Assembly: GCF_001742165.1 (NCBI RefSeq)
Contig: NZ_CP016443.1
Span: 2,108,001-2,172,000 of the forward strand
Direction of reading: 5' to 3'
DNA: 64,000 bases
Source: Burkholderia stabilis
Lineage (GTDB): Bacteria > Pseudomonadota > Gammaproteobacteria > Burkholderiales > Burkholderiaceae
Made by a program: the position numbers and the translations under genes. The notes below the pieces were generated by a model. That model worked only from the letters and a program-made list of their open reading frames with translations. It was not told the origin of the DNA and made no database searches. This document shows positions 1 to 8,952 of this stretch, piece by piece. Numbering within the stretch: the stretch's first letter is position 1; each line of letters opens with the position of its first letter.

Positions 1-2
1 TT

Positions 3-101
3 CATTGCCTGTATCGCAACGACGACGATCCGTCGCTGCGCACGTTCGTCGACTGGCTGTTCGCGCGGGCGGAGGAACTGGACGGGCCGGTGGCGCAGTG
101 A
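3..101 (+). CDS. LysR-family regulator, C-terminal fragment (cut by window edge)
   Basis: The frame is open from the window edge and ends at TGA. The last 32 residues include LRTFVDWLFARAEE. An aromatic-rich '(R/K)xFVDWL' helix just before the stop is typical of the C-terminal end of the effector-binding domain of GcvA-like LysR regulators. Codon use is normal for this genome. Only the tail is visible, so neither the target nor the effector can be inferred, and the family call rests on this short stretch. Confidence 0.5.
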   Translation, partial: HCLYRNDDDPSLRTFVDWLFARAEELDGPVAQ

Positions 102-115
102 GCGGTGGCGGGCGG

Positions 116-400
116 CTATGCGTTCTGCCGCACCACACCCAGTTTGAGCCCCAGCATGCCGAATATGCGGTTCATCGTCTGTACCGTCCCGTCGCTGCGG
201 CCCTGCTCGATATCCTGAATCGTCTTGGTCGACACGCCGGCGAGCTTCGCCATTTCGGCGCTCGTCAACCGCATCGTCTTCTTCAGATGGCGCACGGATT
301 CGCGCAGCGGCCATTCCGGATGCGCGAGAACGCCCTCGATCGCTTGCCGCCGCAGTGCGAGCTGTTCGGGGAGCGACATCGCGTTGTAGCGTTTGTCCAT
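116..400 (-). CDS. XRE-family helix-turn-helix protein (94 aa)
   Basis: A small DNA-binding protein. An N-terminal helix of about 35 residues (LRRQAIEGVLAHPEWPLRES) is followed by an XRE HTH at about residues 40-80 (RLTSAEMAKLAGVSTKTIQD then IEQGRSDGTVQTMNRIFGML). The tail LGLKLGVVRQ resembles HipB-like antitoxin regulators ('LGLKLEV'). No hipA-like kinase or other toxin lies beside it: the left neighbour is the LysR tail and the right neighbour a membrane protein. It is therefore either a stand-alone regulator or an orphan antitoxin-type repressor. The 158-bp gap upstream is relatively AT-rich (about 440-490), as expected for its promoter. Confidence 0.8.
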   Translation of the reverse strand: MDKRYNAMSLPEQLALRRQAIEGVLAHPEWPLRESVRHLKKTMRLTSAEMAKLAGVSTKTIQDIEQGRSDGTVQTMNRIFGMLGLKLGVVRQNA

Positions 401-558
401 CGTGTCGTCCTTGCCGTCAGCGGAGCACAGCCATTTCAGCGGAAATCTATATAAATTGCGTCGGCAACTGCGGGCAATCTATGTAGATATCTACCGAAAC
501 GAAGGGGCTGTGGCGCCACGCCTGGCGAGGAAAAACACGTCGGGAACCGCGACTACGC

Positions 559-753
559 TCACCGCCGCTCGCGCAGCGCCGCTTCGATCTTGCGGTCGGT
601 CTTGTACTGGCTCAGCGCATACACCGACCAGATCGCGGCCGGCAGCCAGCCGATGATCGTGAGCTGAAGGATCAGGCAGATGACCCCCGCGATCGGGCGG
701 CCGATCGTGAAGAACTGGAACCACGGCAGCAGCAGGGCAAGCAGAAGGCGCAT
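559..753 (-). CDS. Pmp3/YqaE-like small membrane protein (64 aa)
   Basis: A short inner-membrane protein with two hydrophobic stretches: residues 1-15 (MRLLLALLLPWFQFF) and about 20-45 (GRPIAGVICLILQLTIIGWL). A polar tail (YKTDRKIEAALRERR) follows. The order 'P.....F..G.....I.CLILQLT..GWLPA.IWSVYAL' matches the YqaE/Pmp3 (UPF0057) family, whose members are salt- or osmotic-stress-linked proteolipids. I chose the internal ATG at 753 because GAGAGG lies about 8 nt upstream. The longer reading frame to 840 adds 29 non-hydrophobic residues that are unusual for the family. Monocistronic. Confidence 0.8.
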   Translation of the reverse strand: MRLLLALLLPWFQFFTIGRPIAGVICLILQLTIIGWLPAAIWSVYALSQYKTDRKIEAALRERR

Positions 754-917
754 GAACGATCCTCTCGGTGCGTCGTTGAACGGGTGATGCGTGGCGAATA
801 TGCCGGCGCGCGGCGCGGAATTCAAGCCGCGCACCGGCAATGCGGCGCCGTCGACTGCCCGGCGCCGCCCGCATCGCCCGCCTCATGCGGCGGGCGCCTT
901 CCCGTTCGTCACGCCAC

Positions 918-2594
918 TCAACGCCCGATACCGAGCCCCGGCAGCACGCGCGTGTTCTCGGCCACGACCGCGTGCAGCAGGCGCGGGTCGGCGCCGAGCA
1001 GCTCGAGGATCGTCGGCGCGACCTGCTTCGTGCCGACCAGATCGGTCACGGTGCGCGCGCGATGGATGCCCGGATACGACACGAGCAGGCCGAGGTGGCT
1101 GTCGTCCGGCGCGTTGCCGCCGTGTTCCTCGTCCTTCTTCGTGCTCGACGTGTAGATCACGCCCGGATTCGGCTGGACGATGATGTCCGGCGTGCGGCCG
1201 TTGGCCGGATCGCCGAAGCGGTCGGCGAGCGCCGCGCCATACAGGACATAGGCCTGCGAACCGTCCGCGCAGATCCCCGGCGCGTTGCAGCCCAGGTTCG
1301 CCTTCAGTGTCTGCACGACGGCCGTGCGCTGGCTGCGGTCGCGCAGCCAGATCAGGCCGACGTCGTCGGTCTGCACGAAGCCGGTGCCGACCAGGCCCGA
1401 CCCGTCGTTCAGGTTGCCCGTCGTCGTGTTGTTCTGGCCGAAGTTGCCGTTCGGGTCGAGGTAGTTGTTCGCTTCGAGCAGCTTCGTCAGCGTGTCGCCG
1501 TTCTTCACGAGCTTCGTGTGGTCGGTCGGCGACTGGCCATGCTTCGACGTGACGATCACGGCCGTCGACGTGTACAGGTTGGCCTGCTTCAGCGCCGCGA
1601 CGATATGGCCGATCGAGTTGTCGACATACGTGATCGCGTTCGCGACCTGACCGTTCGGCGTGAAGTCCGCATCGAGATACCCGCCGCCCTTCGCGACCGG
1701 CGACTTCTGCGCGACGCTGAGCGTCTGGAAGTCGGCGCCGAACAACGTCGGCACCGGCGCACTCTTCGTGCCCGTCGAGTCACGGCCTTCGATCTGGTTG
1801 ATCAGCGCCTGCACGTGCAGGTTGTCGAAGCGCGCGGTGTGCGAGTAGATATCCGTGTAGTCGGTGTTCGTCGCCGGGTCGATCGAGTTGATCTCGGTGC
1901 GCATCAGATCGTCGACGCCCGTGCCCGACGGGCCGTTCAGCCAGTCGTAACCCCACGCGTGCTTGTCGGCCCACGCGGTGTGCGCGTTCGGCACGCCGGC
2001 CTTCACGGCTTCGAACACCGTGTTGGTCTTCACATAGTTGTGCGGATAGACCGGCACGCACTGGCCGTTCACGCGCGCATGCGGGATCGCCTGCGGGTTG
2101 AACGCGCCGCCGCCGTCGAGGTGCGCGAGCTTGCCGCCGTTGAACGCGTCGATGCCGGTCGTTTCGTCGAACACGACGTTCCAGCCCTGTTTGCCCGAGC
2201 ACGTCGTGTCGCCCGGCGCGTACAGGTTGCGGTCGTACGACACGTCGTAGAACAGGCCGGCCGTCTTCGGCGAGCCGCCCGTCACGAGCGCCGCGAGGCC
2301 CGGGAACGAATCCGACAGGCCGGGCGTGTACGCATTCGCGTACGTCACGCCACTCTTTGCGAGCACCGCGATGTTCGGGCACGTGTTCGCGCCAATGCAG
2401 CGCGCGAGATCCTGCTCGTGCAGGCCATCGACGCTGATCAGCAGCACGTGCTTCACGACGCGGCGCGCATGGCCGCCATCCTCGCCCTGACCGTTGCCGT
2501 CCTGCGCGGCGTGCGCGCCCGCGCTCGCGAGCGCCAGCGCGCCCGCCACCATCACGGCCATCTTCCGCTGCTTACCGAAAAACGAAATCATCAC
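918..2594 (-). CDS. Exported alkaline-phosphatase-superfamily phosphodiesterase/pyrophosphatase
   Basis: A 558-aa protein with a Sec signal peptide (hydrophobic residues 12-25, likely cleavage after AGAHAA). The core is the AP/NPP fold. HVLLISVDGLHEQDL places the first metal-ligand Asp at about residue 56. GLSDSFPGLAALVTGG (about 92-107) holds the nucleophile region, with Ser in the position usually taken by Thr. KHGQSP and a later EEHGG...H provide further metal ligands. Family members hydrolyse phosphodiester or nucleotide-pyrophosphate bonds in the periplasm or outside the cell. The substrate is not predictable here. Two further Met codons (2 and 12) precede the hydrophobic core, so the start is uncertain by a few residues. 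No operon partner. Confidence 0.8.
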   Translation of the reverse strand: MMISFFGKQRKMAVMVAGALALASAGAHAAQDGNGQGEDGGHARRVVKHVLLISVDGLHEQDLARCIGANTCPNIAVLAKSGVTYANAYTPGLSDSFPGLAALVTGGSPKTAGLFYDVSYDRNLYAPGDTTCSGKQGWNVVFDETTGIDAFNGGKLAHLDGGGAFNPQAIPHARVNGQCVPVYPHNYVKTNTVFEAVKAGVPNAHTAWADKHAWGYDWLNGPSGTGVDDLMRTEINSIDPATNTDYTDIYSHTARFDNLHVQALINQIEGRDSTGTKSAPVPTLFGADFQTLSVAQKSPVAKGGGYLDADFTPNGQVANAITYVDNSIGHIVAALKQANLYTSTAVIVTSKHGQSPTDHTKLVKNGDTLTKLLEANNYLDPNGNFGQNNTTTGNLNDGSGLVGTGFVQTDDVGLIWLRDRSQRTAVVQTLKANLGCNAPGICADGSQAYVLYGAALADRFGDPANGRTPDIIVQPNPGVIYTSSTKKDEEHGGNAPDDSHLGLLVSYPGIHRARTVTDLVGTKQVAPTILELLGADPRLLHAVVAENTRVLPGLGIGR

Positions 2595-2813
2595 CCCACC
2601 TCATCGATTGATGTTGAACTGCGTGACTTGCCATCAGGCGCGCAAAATATCGCCGGATCGTGCGGCGGTCGGATGAAGCGGGGCTTTCTGTTCTCTGTCA
2701 AACGTAACCAATCGCAAGTGACATGAAGCGGTCGCAATGCGCCGCCCGCGCCGTGCGCCGACGCCCGAACGGATTTTTTTTCGGCTTGGCCCGCGACTAT
2801 TGGCGTGTGATAA

Positions 2814-2825
2814 AGGGTTTTCCCT
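2814..2825 (+). promoter_or_regulatory. AGGGTTTTCCCT motif upstream of small ORF
   Basis: AGGGTTTTCCCT (a 4-4-4 dyad, AGGG/CCCT around TTTT) ends 16 bp before the ATG at 2842 and abuts its Shine-Dalgarno region. The same 11-bp core occurs twice more in the window, at 12989-13000 and 13019-13030, before another small unknown gene. It looks like an operator or a leader element. The binding factor is unknown to me. Confidence 0.45.
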
Positions 2826-2841
2826 GACCCGGAGCACGAGT

Positions 2842-3063
2842 ATGTCGACCCTGGAAGCTCTCCGGTTCGTGCTGGACGATGCACGCACCCCCGAAATCAT
2901 TCGCCATCACGTCGTCGACGCGCTGCAGTACGCGTTGCGCAACTACGGACAGGTATTCACGGCAAAGGAAGTCGAATGGCTGACGCAGTGGGACGACGCG
3001 CGTCTGCCGCTGGCGGCGAAGAAGGAGCTGGACAAGCGCGAACCGGCGATCGCCGCGCGCTGA
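2842..3063 (+). CDS. Conserved small hypothetical protein (73 aa)
   Basis: Not recognised. A small soluble, mainly helical protein beginning MSTLEALRFVLDDARTPEII and rich in charged residues. No signal peptide or membrane segment. I took the ATG at 2842 rather than the upstream in-frame start at 2737. GGAG lies at 2831-2834 just upstream, and the 35 extra residues would be Arg-rich and run through the intergenic promoter region. It stands alone between two convergent or divergent neighbours and carries an AGGGTTTTCCCT element directly in front of its ribosome-binding site. Confidence 0.7.
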   Translation: MSTLEALRFVLDDARTPEIIRHHVVDALQYALRNYGQVFTAKEVEWLTQWDDARLPLAAKKELDKREPAIAAR

Positions 3064-3122
3064 GGGAAGCGCGCCGCCGCGCCCGGCGGTGCGGGCGCGG
3101 CGGCGGCACATGACGGGGCCGC

Positions 3123-6100
3123 TTACTGCAGCCCGAAATCGACGCGGGTCGTCGCGCCCTTGTCGTCGATGCCCTTCGCATCGAGCTTCGGCGCCACGAC
3201 GAACACGCGGCTCGAATCGATCTTGCCGTCGAGGTACTGGCGCACGGCTTCGGCACGCTGCTGCGCGAGCGCGCGCAGCGCGTTGTCGTCGGCCGGCGCG
3301 TGATCGGCCAGCGCCTGCTTCATGTCCGCATCGGGCAGCGTCTTCTGCAGGCCGACCAGGTTGCGAGGCTTCTTGAAATCGGCGGCCTTGTACGCGCGCG
3401 TCAGGTACTTGCCGTACTCGGCCTGGTCGACCTTCACCGACATCGGGTCGATGCTCTCGCCCTGGCCCACCACGTCCTTCAGCTTCTGCTGGCGCACCAG
3501 CCGGTCGACGTACGCGTCGCGCAGCCCCGGCGTGTCCTTCGCCGGATCGACGCGGCCGATCAGGTCGAGGCGGATCGACGGCTTCTCGGTCAGCATCTTC
3601 ACGACGGTGTCGAGCTTCTTCTGCTGCGCGTCGGTCAGCGCGTACGTACCCGGCGCGAACTCGACGTAGCCGAGATCCTCGCCGCCGCCGCCGAACGCGT
3701 TCGCGAGCAGCGTGAACGGCGACGTGACGGCCTTCGCGATCAGGTTCAGCACCGCGTGCCAGATCAGCCCGCCGACGCTGAACTCCGGATTCGACAGCGA
3801 GCCCGACACCGGCAGGTTCACGTCGATCTGGCCGCGCGTGTTCTTCAGCAGCGAGATCGCGAGCTTCACCGGCAGCTTCGTCGCCGTGTCGTTCTCGACG
3901 CGATCGCCGAACGTGAGCTGATCGATGAAGATGTGGTTGTTCGCCGACAGCTGGTCGTTCGCGAGCTGGTAATGCAGGTCGACGTTGAGCTTGCCCTTCG
4001 TGATCGGATAGCCGGCGTACTTCGCCGAATACGGCGTCAGGTTGGTCAGCTCGATGTCGTGCGCGGTCGCCGTGAGGTCGAGCGCCGGCTTCTCGATCAG
4101 CGGGTTCACCGAGCCCTTGATCGAGATCGGCCCGTTGCCCGACAGGTTCGCCGCGACGTCGACCGGCGCGGACGTCGTCGAATCCGTGCCGAACGCGCCG
4201 ATCTTGCCCGTGATCGCGACGAGATTCGCCGTGTAGTTCGGCTTGATGAAGTTGTCGGTATACGTGACGCGGCCGTTCTGCAGCAGCAGTTCGCCGAAAT
4301 GCATCCGCACCGGGTTCTGCGGCGGCGTCGCGGCCTTCACGACCACCGTCGCCGATGCGGCGGCCGGCGCAGCGGCAGCCGAAGCGGCGGCCGGCGGCGT
4401 CATGCCCGGCGACAGCGGCACCGGTTCGCCCTTGCTCGCGTCGCGCGTGAGCGACTGCGCGGGACCCGTTTCCTTCGCGACCACGTCCTTCAGGTTCAGG
4501 CGCCCTTGCGCGTCGAGCAGCACGCGGCCGTAGAAGTTCGAGAACGTCACGCGCGCGGCGTCGACGTCGGTGCCCTTCTCGTCGTAGTTCGCCTTCAGGT
4601 TCGACAGCGCGAGCGAGCGCCAGCCCGCGAACGGGTCGGACGTCGCCTTGTCGAGCATCCGCACGTCGACGAGCGCGACGTCGCCGCGGTAGGTCGCGCG
4701 CGGCGCGTCCTTCACCTGCGCGAAGGTCAGGTTGCCCTGCGCGTTGAGCAGCGCGCTCGCGATCGTCGCGTTCAACGCGCTGCCGAAGTACGGCTCGAAC
4801 GCGGCCGCGTCGAGGCGGTTGCCGTTGATCTTCAGGCCGAGCTTCAGCGGCTGCGCGGTCACGTCGCCCGACACGTTCAGCGAACCCTTGCGGTTCAGCG
4901 TCGCCTTCAACTGCACGGGCAGCGGCTTCGTCATGTCGTCGCTGATCTTCTGCACCGACAGTTCCAGCGGCTTGATCGCCAGCTTCACCGGGCGCGGCGT
5001 CGACAGGTCGGTGAAGTTCGCGGACGAATCCTTCACGTTCAGCGCATCGATCCGGTAATGCCACGACGGCGCGGCGGCTTCGGCCTTGCGCGCGACCGTG
5101 CGCTTGGGCACCGACGCCTGCGCGGGCCCGGCCAGCGCAGCCAGGTCGATCTGGCCGTCCTTCAGGCGCTTCACGTCGAGCGCGAGCCCGCTCGCGTCGA
5201 CACTCGCGATCTCCGCGGTGCGCGCGGCGACGTCGACCTTCGCGATCTTCGCGCTCGCGTCGGGCAGCACGATGGCGGGCGCCTTGGCGTCGGGCGTCGC
5301 GATCTTCAGCGACTTCAGGCTCACCGTGCTGTCGGCGACCTGCGCGTCGAGCGGCGTCTTGCCCCAGTCGGCCTTCGCGTTGATCGTCGCGCCGAGCGTG
5401 CCGTCGAGCACGCGCGCGCGCGTCGCTTCGCCGAGGTACGGCTGCAACGCCGGCAGCGCGAGTGCGTCGACCGTCAGCTTCGTGTCGGCCTGCTTCTCAG
5501 CGAGCGTGAACGCGCCTTCGGCGCGCACGTCGCCGCCGCGCGACAGCGACGTCGACAGCGTGTATTTCGCGGGCGTCTTGCCCTGCAGCGAGAAACCGTC
5601 GAGCGTCGCGGCGAGCTTCGTGAGCGACAGCGCGGTCGGCGTGGCCGGCACGCGGTCGTCGACGTTGATCGTGCCGCCGTCGATCGCGAAATGACGGATC
5701 GTCAGGTCGAGCGGCGGCGTTTCCTTCGCGCTGGCCTCGGTCTCGGCCTTCGCGCCGCTCGCCGCTTCGGCCGAAGACGCCGCTGTGCCCGATGCCGCCG
5801 GCTTGCCCGCGGCGGCCTTCGGTGCGGCGGCCGGCTGCGCGACGAGCTTCTCGACGTTCAGCACGCCCTGCTTGTCGCGCGACAGGTCGACGACGGGCTG
5901 ATCGATCCGGATCTCGTCGAAATGCAGCGCGTTGCGCAGCGGCTCGAGGCTGGCCGCCGCGACGTGCACGCCGCGCGCGGCGAACAGCGGCTCGGACGCC
6001 GGGCTCGTGACCTTCGCGTCGTTCAGGTCGACGGTGCCGGACACGCGCAGCGCGGGCGTCTCGCCGTTCATCGCGAAATTGACCGTGAGGTTGCTGCTCA

Positions 6101-6896
6101 GCAGGCCGCTCGCGACGGCCACCGGCAGCTTGGTCGGCGCGTACGAGATCAGCTTCGGCACGTCGAGGCGATCGAATTTCAGCTCGATCTCCGATTCGCG
6201 CGACTGCGCGAACGGCTTGGTCTTGCCGTCGATCGCGATCGGGCTGCCGTCGAAACGCATGCGCAGCTTCGGCTGCACGAAGATGTCGGTCTTCGACGCG
6301 AGCGTCGCGATATAAGGGATGCCGAGCATCCAGTTGTCGACCACGTGCTTTTCGTTCAGCAGGCGGTCGTCGAAATCGATCCGGCCGTCGTTGACCTGGA
6401 TGTTCGACACCGAGAATTGCGTCGGCTTGCTCTCCGGCTTGGACGGCGTGGAAAACTTCTCGATCAGGTCGGTGAAGTTGAAGCGCTGCGCGTCGTAGCG
6501 GACGATGTGAAAGCGCGGCGAATCGAGACGGATTTCATTGACGATCGGCGCGCCGCGGAACAGCGACGACCACGACGGCCTCACGACGAGCTTGCCGATG
6601 TCAATGAAATCGCCCTGCCCGCCGCGCTCGCCGATGTGGATGCCGTCGGCTTCGAGATTCAGCGTGTACGGGTTCAGCGCGATGCGCTGGATCGTGGCCG
6701 GCCGGTCGAGCTGCTTGCTCAGTTGCTGCTCGGCAACATGGCGGATCAGCGGCGGCGCCGCGAAGAATCCGAGCAATCCGAACAAAACGAGGAAGATCAG
6801 CACGCCGATGCCGATACGCCGGGTCCGGCGCGAGCGTGCAACGCCGCCGAGGGCATCGAGGGTCGAGGATACGGTTTTTTTGTCTGCGCTTGCCAT
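3123..6896 (-). CDS. DUF748/AsmA-like giant envelope protein
   Basis: About 1257 aa. One transmembrane segment near the N-terminus (about residues 25-45, IGIGVLIFLVLFGLLGFFAA) precedes a very long periplasmic repeat-beta region typical of DUF748/AsmA-like proteins. These are now generally viewed as bridge-type proteins for lipid traffic between inner and outer membranes. The C-terminal about 150 residues (LTEKPSIRLDLIGRVDPAKD onward, ending AVRQYLDGKIDSSRVFVVAP) resemble an OmpA-like fold and are common in this family. Low-complexity Ala/Pro/Glu linkers lie in the middle. The start at 6896 was chosen for GAGG about 9 nt upstream; the frame stays open to 6938. Monocistronic. The transported lipid cannot be deduced. 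Confidence 0.85.
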   Translation of the reverse strand: MASADKKTVSSTLDALGGVARSRRTRRIGIGVLIFLVLFGLLGFFAAPPLIRHVAEQQLSKQLDRPATIQRIALNPYTLNLEADGIHIGERGGQGDFIDIGKLVVRPSWSSLFRGAPIVNEIRLDSPRFHIVRYDAQRFNFTDLIEKFSTPSKPESKPTQFSVSNIQVNDGRIDFDDRLLNEKHVVDNWMLGIPYIATLASKTDIFVQPKLRMRFDGSPIAIDGKTKPFAQSRESEIELKFDRLDVPKLISYAPTKLPVAVASGLLSSNLTVNFAMNGETPALRVSGTVDLNDAKVTSPASEPLFAARGVHVAAASLEPLRNALHFDEIRIDQPVVDLSRDKQGVLNVEKLVAQPAAAPKAAAGKPAASGTAASSAEAASGAKAETEASAKETPPLDLTIRHFAIDGGTINVDDRVPATPTALSLTKLAATLDGFSLQGKTPAKYTLSTSLSRGGDVRAEGAFTLAEKQADTKLTVDALALPALQPYLGEATRARVLDGTLGATINAKADWGKTPLDAQVADSTVSLKSLKIATPDAKAPAIVLPDASAKIAKVDVAARTAEIASVDASGLALDVKRLKDGQIDLAALAGPAQASVPKRTVARKAEAAAPSWHYRIDALNVKDSSANFTDLSTPRPVKLAIKPLELSVQKISDDMTKPLPVQLKATLNRKGSLNVSGDVTAQPLKLGLKINGNRLDAAAFEPYFGSALNATIASALLNAQGNLTFAQVKDAPRATYRGDVALVDVRMLDKATSDPFAGWRSLALSNLKANYDEKGTDVDAARVTFSNFYGRVLLDAQGRLNLKDVVAKETGPAQSLTRDASKGEPVPLSPGMTPPAAASAAAAPAAASATVVVKAATPPQNPVRMHFGELLLQNGRVTYTDNFIKPNYTANLVAITGKIGAFGTDSTTSAPVDVAANLSGNGPISIKGSVNPLIEKPALDLTATAHDIELTNLTPYSAKYAGYPITKGKLNVDLHYQLANDQLSANNHIFIDQLTFGDRVENDTATKLPVKLAISLLKNTRGQIDVNLPVSGSLSNPEFSVGGLIWHAVLNLIAKAVTSPFTLLANAFGGGGEDLGYVEFAPGTYALTDAQQKKLDTVVKMLTEKPSIRLDLIGRVDPAKDTPGLRDAYVDRLVRQQKLKDVVGQGESIDPMSVKVDQAEYGKYLTRAYKAADFKKPRNLVGLQKTLPDADMKQALADHAPADDNALRALAQQRAEAVRQYLDGKIDSSRVFVVAPKLDAKGIDDKGATTRVDFGLQ

Positions 6897-7047
6897 GCTG
6901 GAATGCCTCGGGAATGGATGCCGGGCCGCACCGGTCAACCGGGCGGCCTCGCACGCTATCCCGAAAGTATAGGCTCAGGAGGTGACGGAACGGGGGTCGG
7001 GCGCCGCTGCCGCGCCCGCCGGTCGGACAACGGCGGCGGTCATCCGT

Positions 7048-8484
7048 TCACTTCCGCACGACGACGGGCGGCATCCACGAGCCGTCGCTCGCCTGCGGCT
7101 TCGGCGCGTACAGGCGCAACGCGAGCGCGAAATCGGCGCGCGGCGCCGGCAGCCAGTTGGCCGCATTCGTGCCGCCCGGCGACGCCGACACGACGATGTC
7201 GATCGAGCCGTCGTGGTTGCGGCGCAGGCGGTCGCGATCGCCGAGCGAGCGGCGCGCCGATCCGACGTCGGGCAGCGCGCCGTTCGTCGTGTAGGGCGTG
7301 AGCGACCAGAACGCGCGCACCGGCGGCAGCGCGCCCGGCGCGAAATGCAGCACGTAGCGGTTCGCGCCATTCAGCGAATGGCCGTCGCTGTCGACGCGCA
7401 CGACCGCGAGCGTCTCGTCGTCGCGCGTCGCGGTGCCGAACTGCGTGTAGGCCGCGTACGCACGCAGCGTGTAGTCCTGACCGTACTTGCCGGCTGCGTC
7501 GCCGATCCAGCTCCAGCCGTTCGCGTTCAGCAGGTTCGACGGCGGCGCCGCGAGCCGTGCGCGCGCCTCGGCGACGCCGGCCGTCGCAGCCGTGAGGCGG
7601 TCGCCCGTCCACAGCACCGGGTAACCGGCCGATACGCCGATGTCGGCGAGCGACTCCTGCGCGTGCGCGTCGTCGGCCGGCGCCGGGTTGTCCTGCAGCG
7701 CCTGCGCGAAGCGCGCGAAGAACGCCTTCGGGTCGAGCGCGGCCACCTGCTCGGCCGGCGTGCCGCCGCTCAGCGCTTCCGACGGCGCGCTGCCCGCATG
7801 GACCGCGACCGACGCGCCACGCGCCGCGCCCGTGTAGACGGACAACGGCACCACGCGGATCGCGCGCTGCAGCTTCTTCACGTTCGTGAGGTCGCGCCCG
7901 CCGCTCGTTTGCAACCGCACTTCGAGCCACGCATTGCCCGACGGCACGTCGACGCGCAGCGCGCCCTTCGGCAGCGTGCCCTGCCAGTCCTTCGCGGCGA
8001 AGGCAATCGTTTGCGATCGCGCGCCGCCGCGAGACCCGCGCGACGCCACGCTCGACGACGACCACAGCACGTTCGTCCACATGTCGAGCGCGCGCGCATC
8101 CCAGTAGCGGCCGCGCGTGTCGGGCAGCGTGACGACGACGGGTTCGGCGGCGACGTCGAGCCAGCCGGTCGAGTCGAGCGTGTCGACGCCGGGCAGCGGC
8201 GGATTGACCGCGCCGACGGGCGGCAACGCCTGCGCGTGGCGCAGCGTGTTCAGCGGCGCCTGCCCCGGTTGCGCGCCGTCGCCGCCGGTCGCCGCTTCCT
8301 TCGCGACGTCCATCAGCACGAGCGGATACGCATAGATATAGGAGTCGGCGACTTCCGCGCGCATCCAGCCGGTTTTCCGCTGGATCGCGTCGGGCTGCGA
8401 CGCGCATCCCGCTAGCAACGCCGCAATGGCCAGCGACGCGCACGCGCGCCGCAGAGAAACTGATTCCTGCTGGTTTTCAATCAT
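7048..8484 (-). CDS. DUF1254/DUF1214 lipoprotein
   Basis: A 478-aa protein with a lipoprotein signal: the lipobox LLAGC puts the acylated Cys at residue 27. The N-terminal half (SYIYAYPLVLMDVAKEAATG, then FNTLRHAQALPPVGAVN-like sequence) is DUF1254. The C-terminal third (RAFWSLTPYTTNGALPDVGS, then SPGGTNAANWLPAPRADFAL) is DUF1214. The two domains co-occur in many proteobacterial envelope proteins of unassigned function. It runs convergently away from the DUF748 gene's start with a gap of about 150 bp, so the two need not be co-transcribed. Confidence 0.85.
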   Translation of the reverse strand: MIENQQESVSLRRACASLAIAALLAGCASQPDAIQRKTGWMRAEVADSYIYAYPLVLMDVAKEAATGGDGAQPGQAPLNTLRHAQALPPVGAVNPPLPGVDTLDSTGWLDVAAEPVVVTLPDTRGRYWDARALDMWTNVLWSSSSVASRGSRGGARSQTIAFAAKDWQGTLPKGALRVDVPSGNAWLEVRLQTSGGRDLTNVKKLQRAIRVVPLSVYTGAARGASVAVHAGSAPSEALSGGTPAEQVAALDPKAFFARFAQALQDNPAPADDAHAQESLADIGVSAGYPVLWTGDRLTAATAGVAEARARLAAPPSNLLNANGWSWIGDAAGKYGQDYTLRAYAAYTQFGTATRDDETLAVVRVDSDGHSLNGANRYVLHFAPGALPPVRAFWSLTPYTTNGALPDVGSARRSLGDRDRLRRNHDGSIDIVVSASPGGTNAANWLPAPRADFALALRLYAPKPQASDGSWMPPVVVRK

Positions 8485-8797
8485 CGATTACTGGCCGAAT
8501 ATCGTTCTTTTCAGTCAACGCCTTGTTCGACTCGCGAACGGCGAAAACAAGGCACCCCAGCCTGCCCGGATGACCGTTTCGCTACGGTGGGCGCTGATGT
8601 CAGGCCGGTATCATAGCGCCTCGGGGCAATCCCTAATATGCCGAATAGCGGGTGAACGGCCGTTGCACTACTGACGAATTCGAAATAGTTCGGACGATTC
8701 GTCACAAAACCGGCGATCTCGAAACGACATGGGTGCGCGAGAGAACAATCCGGGGGATTGAGCGACGGTCAGCCCTCGACGAGCGCAGAGGTACGAC

Positions 8798-8836
8798 CGC
8801 CCGGCTGTCCGTCTGGAAGCCGGGCGTTTGCTTTTT
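8798..8836 (+). terminator. Orphan Rho-independent-type terminator
   Basis: An 8-bp stem CGCCCGGC (8798-8805) pairs with GCCGGGCG (8819-8826) around a 13-nt loop. It is followed by TTTGCTTTTT (8827-8836). It points rightward, but no rightward gene lies upstream of it in this gap, so it may end a small RNA or simply insulate copA. Confidence 0.45.
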
Positions 8837-8879
8837 CCGGGCTGTGACAATCTGTGTGCATCGATCACATCGTCATCGC

Positions 8880-8910
8880 TTGACCTTACCATCATGGGAA
8901 TGTTGATACT
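8880..8910 (+). promoter_or_regulatory. MerR/CueR-type promoter of the copper ATPase
   Basis: A -35 hexamer TTGACC (8880-8885) and a -10 hexamer GATACT (8905-8910) are separated by exactly 19 bp, the over-long spacer diagnostic of MerR-family activated promoters. The spacer and flank carry the imperfect dyad ACCTTACC-ATCAT-GGGAATGT (8883-8903, 6 of 8 positions paired). This is close to the CueR-type ACCTTCC-N7-GGAAGGT pattern. Copper- or silver-dependent induction by a CueR homologue is inferred. No cueR gene lies next to copA in this window. Confidence 0.7.
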
Positions 8911-8952
8911 GGAACCATTCGCGGCATGAACCGCGCCTTTGGGGAATCCGAC

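Larger units (their letters stand above)
8485..8952. other. 468-bp intergenic region: divergent promoters, orphan terminator
   Basis: It separates the leftward DUF1254 gene from the rightward copper ATPase. It holds the MerR-type copA promoter (8880-8910) and, before it, a terminator-like hairpin pointing rightward (8798-8836) with no gene on that strand ending in front of it. No convincing ORF was found. Confidence 0.5.

Noticed and set aside
3300..7301. 1333-aa ORF opposite the DUF748 gene
   Set aside because: An Arg/Val/Asp-rich shadow frame typical of the antisense strand of high-GC genes. The opposite frame has clear AsmA/DUF748 features.
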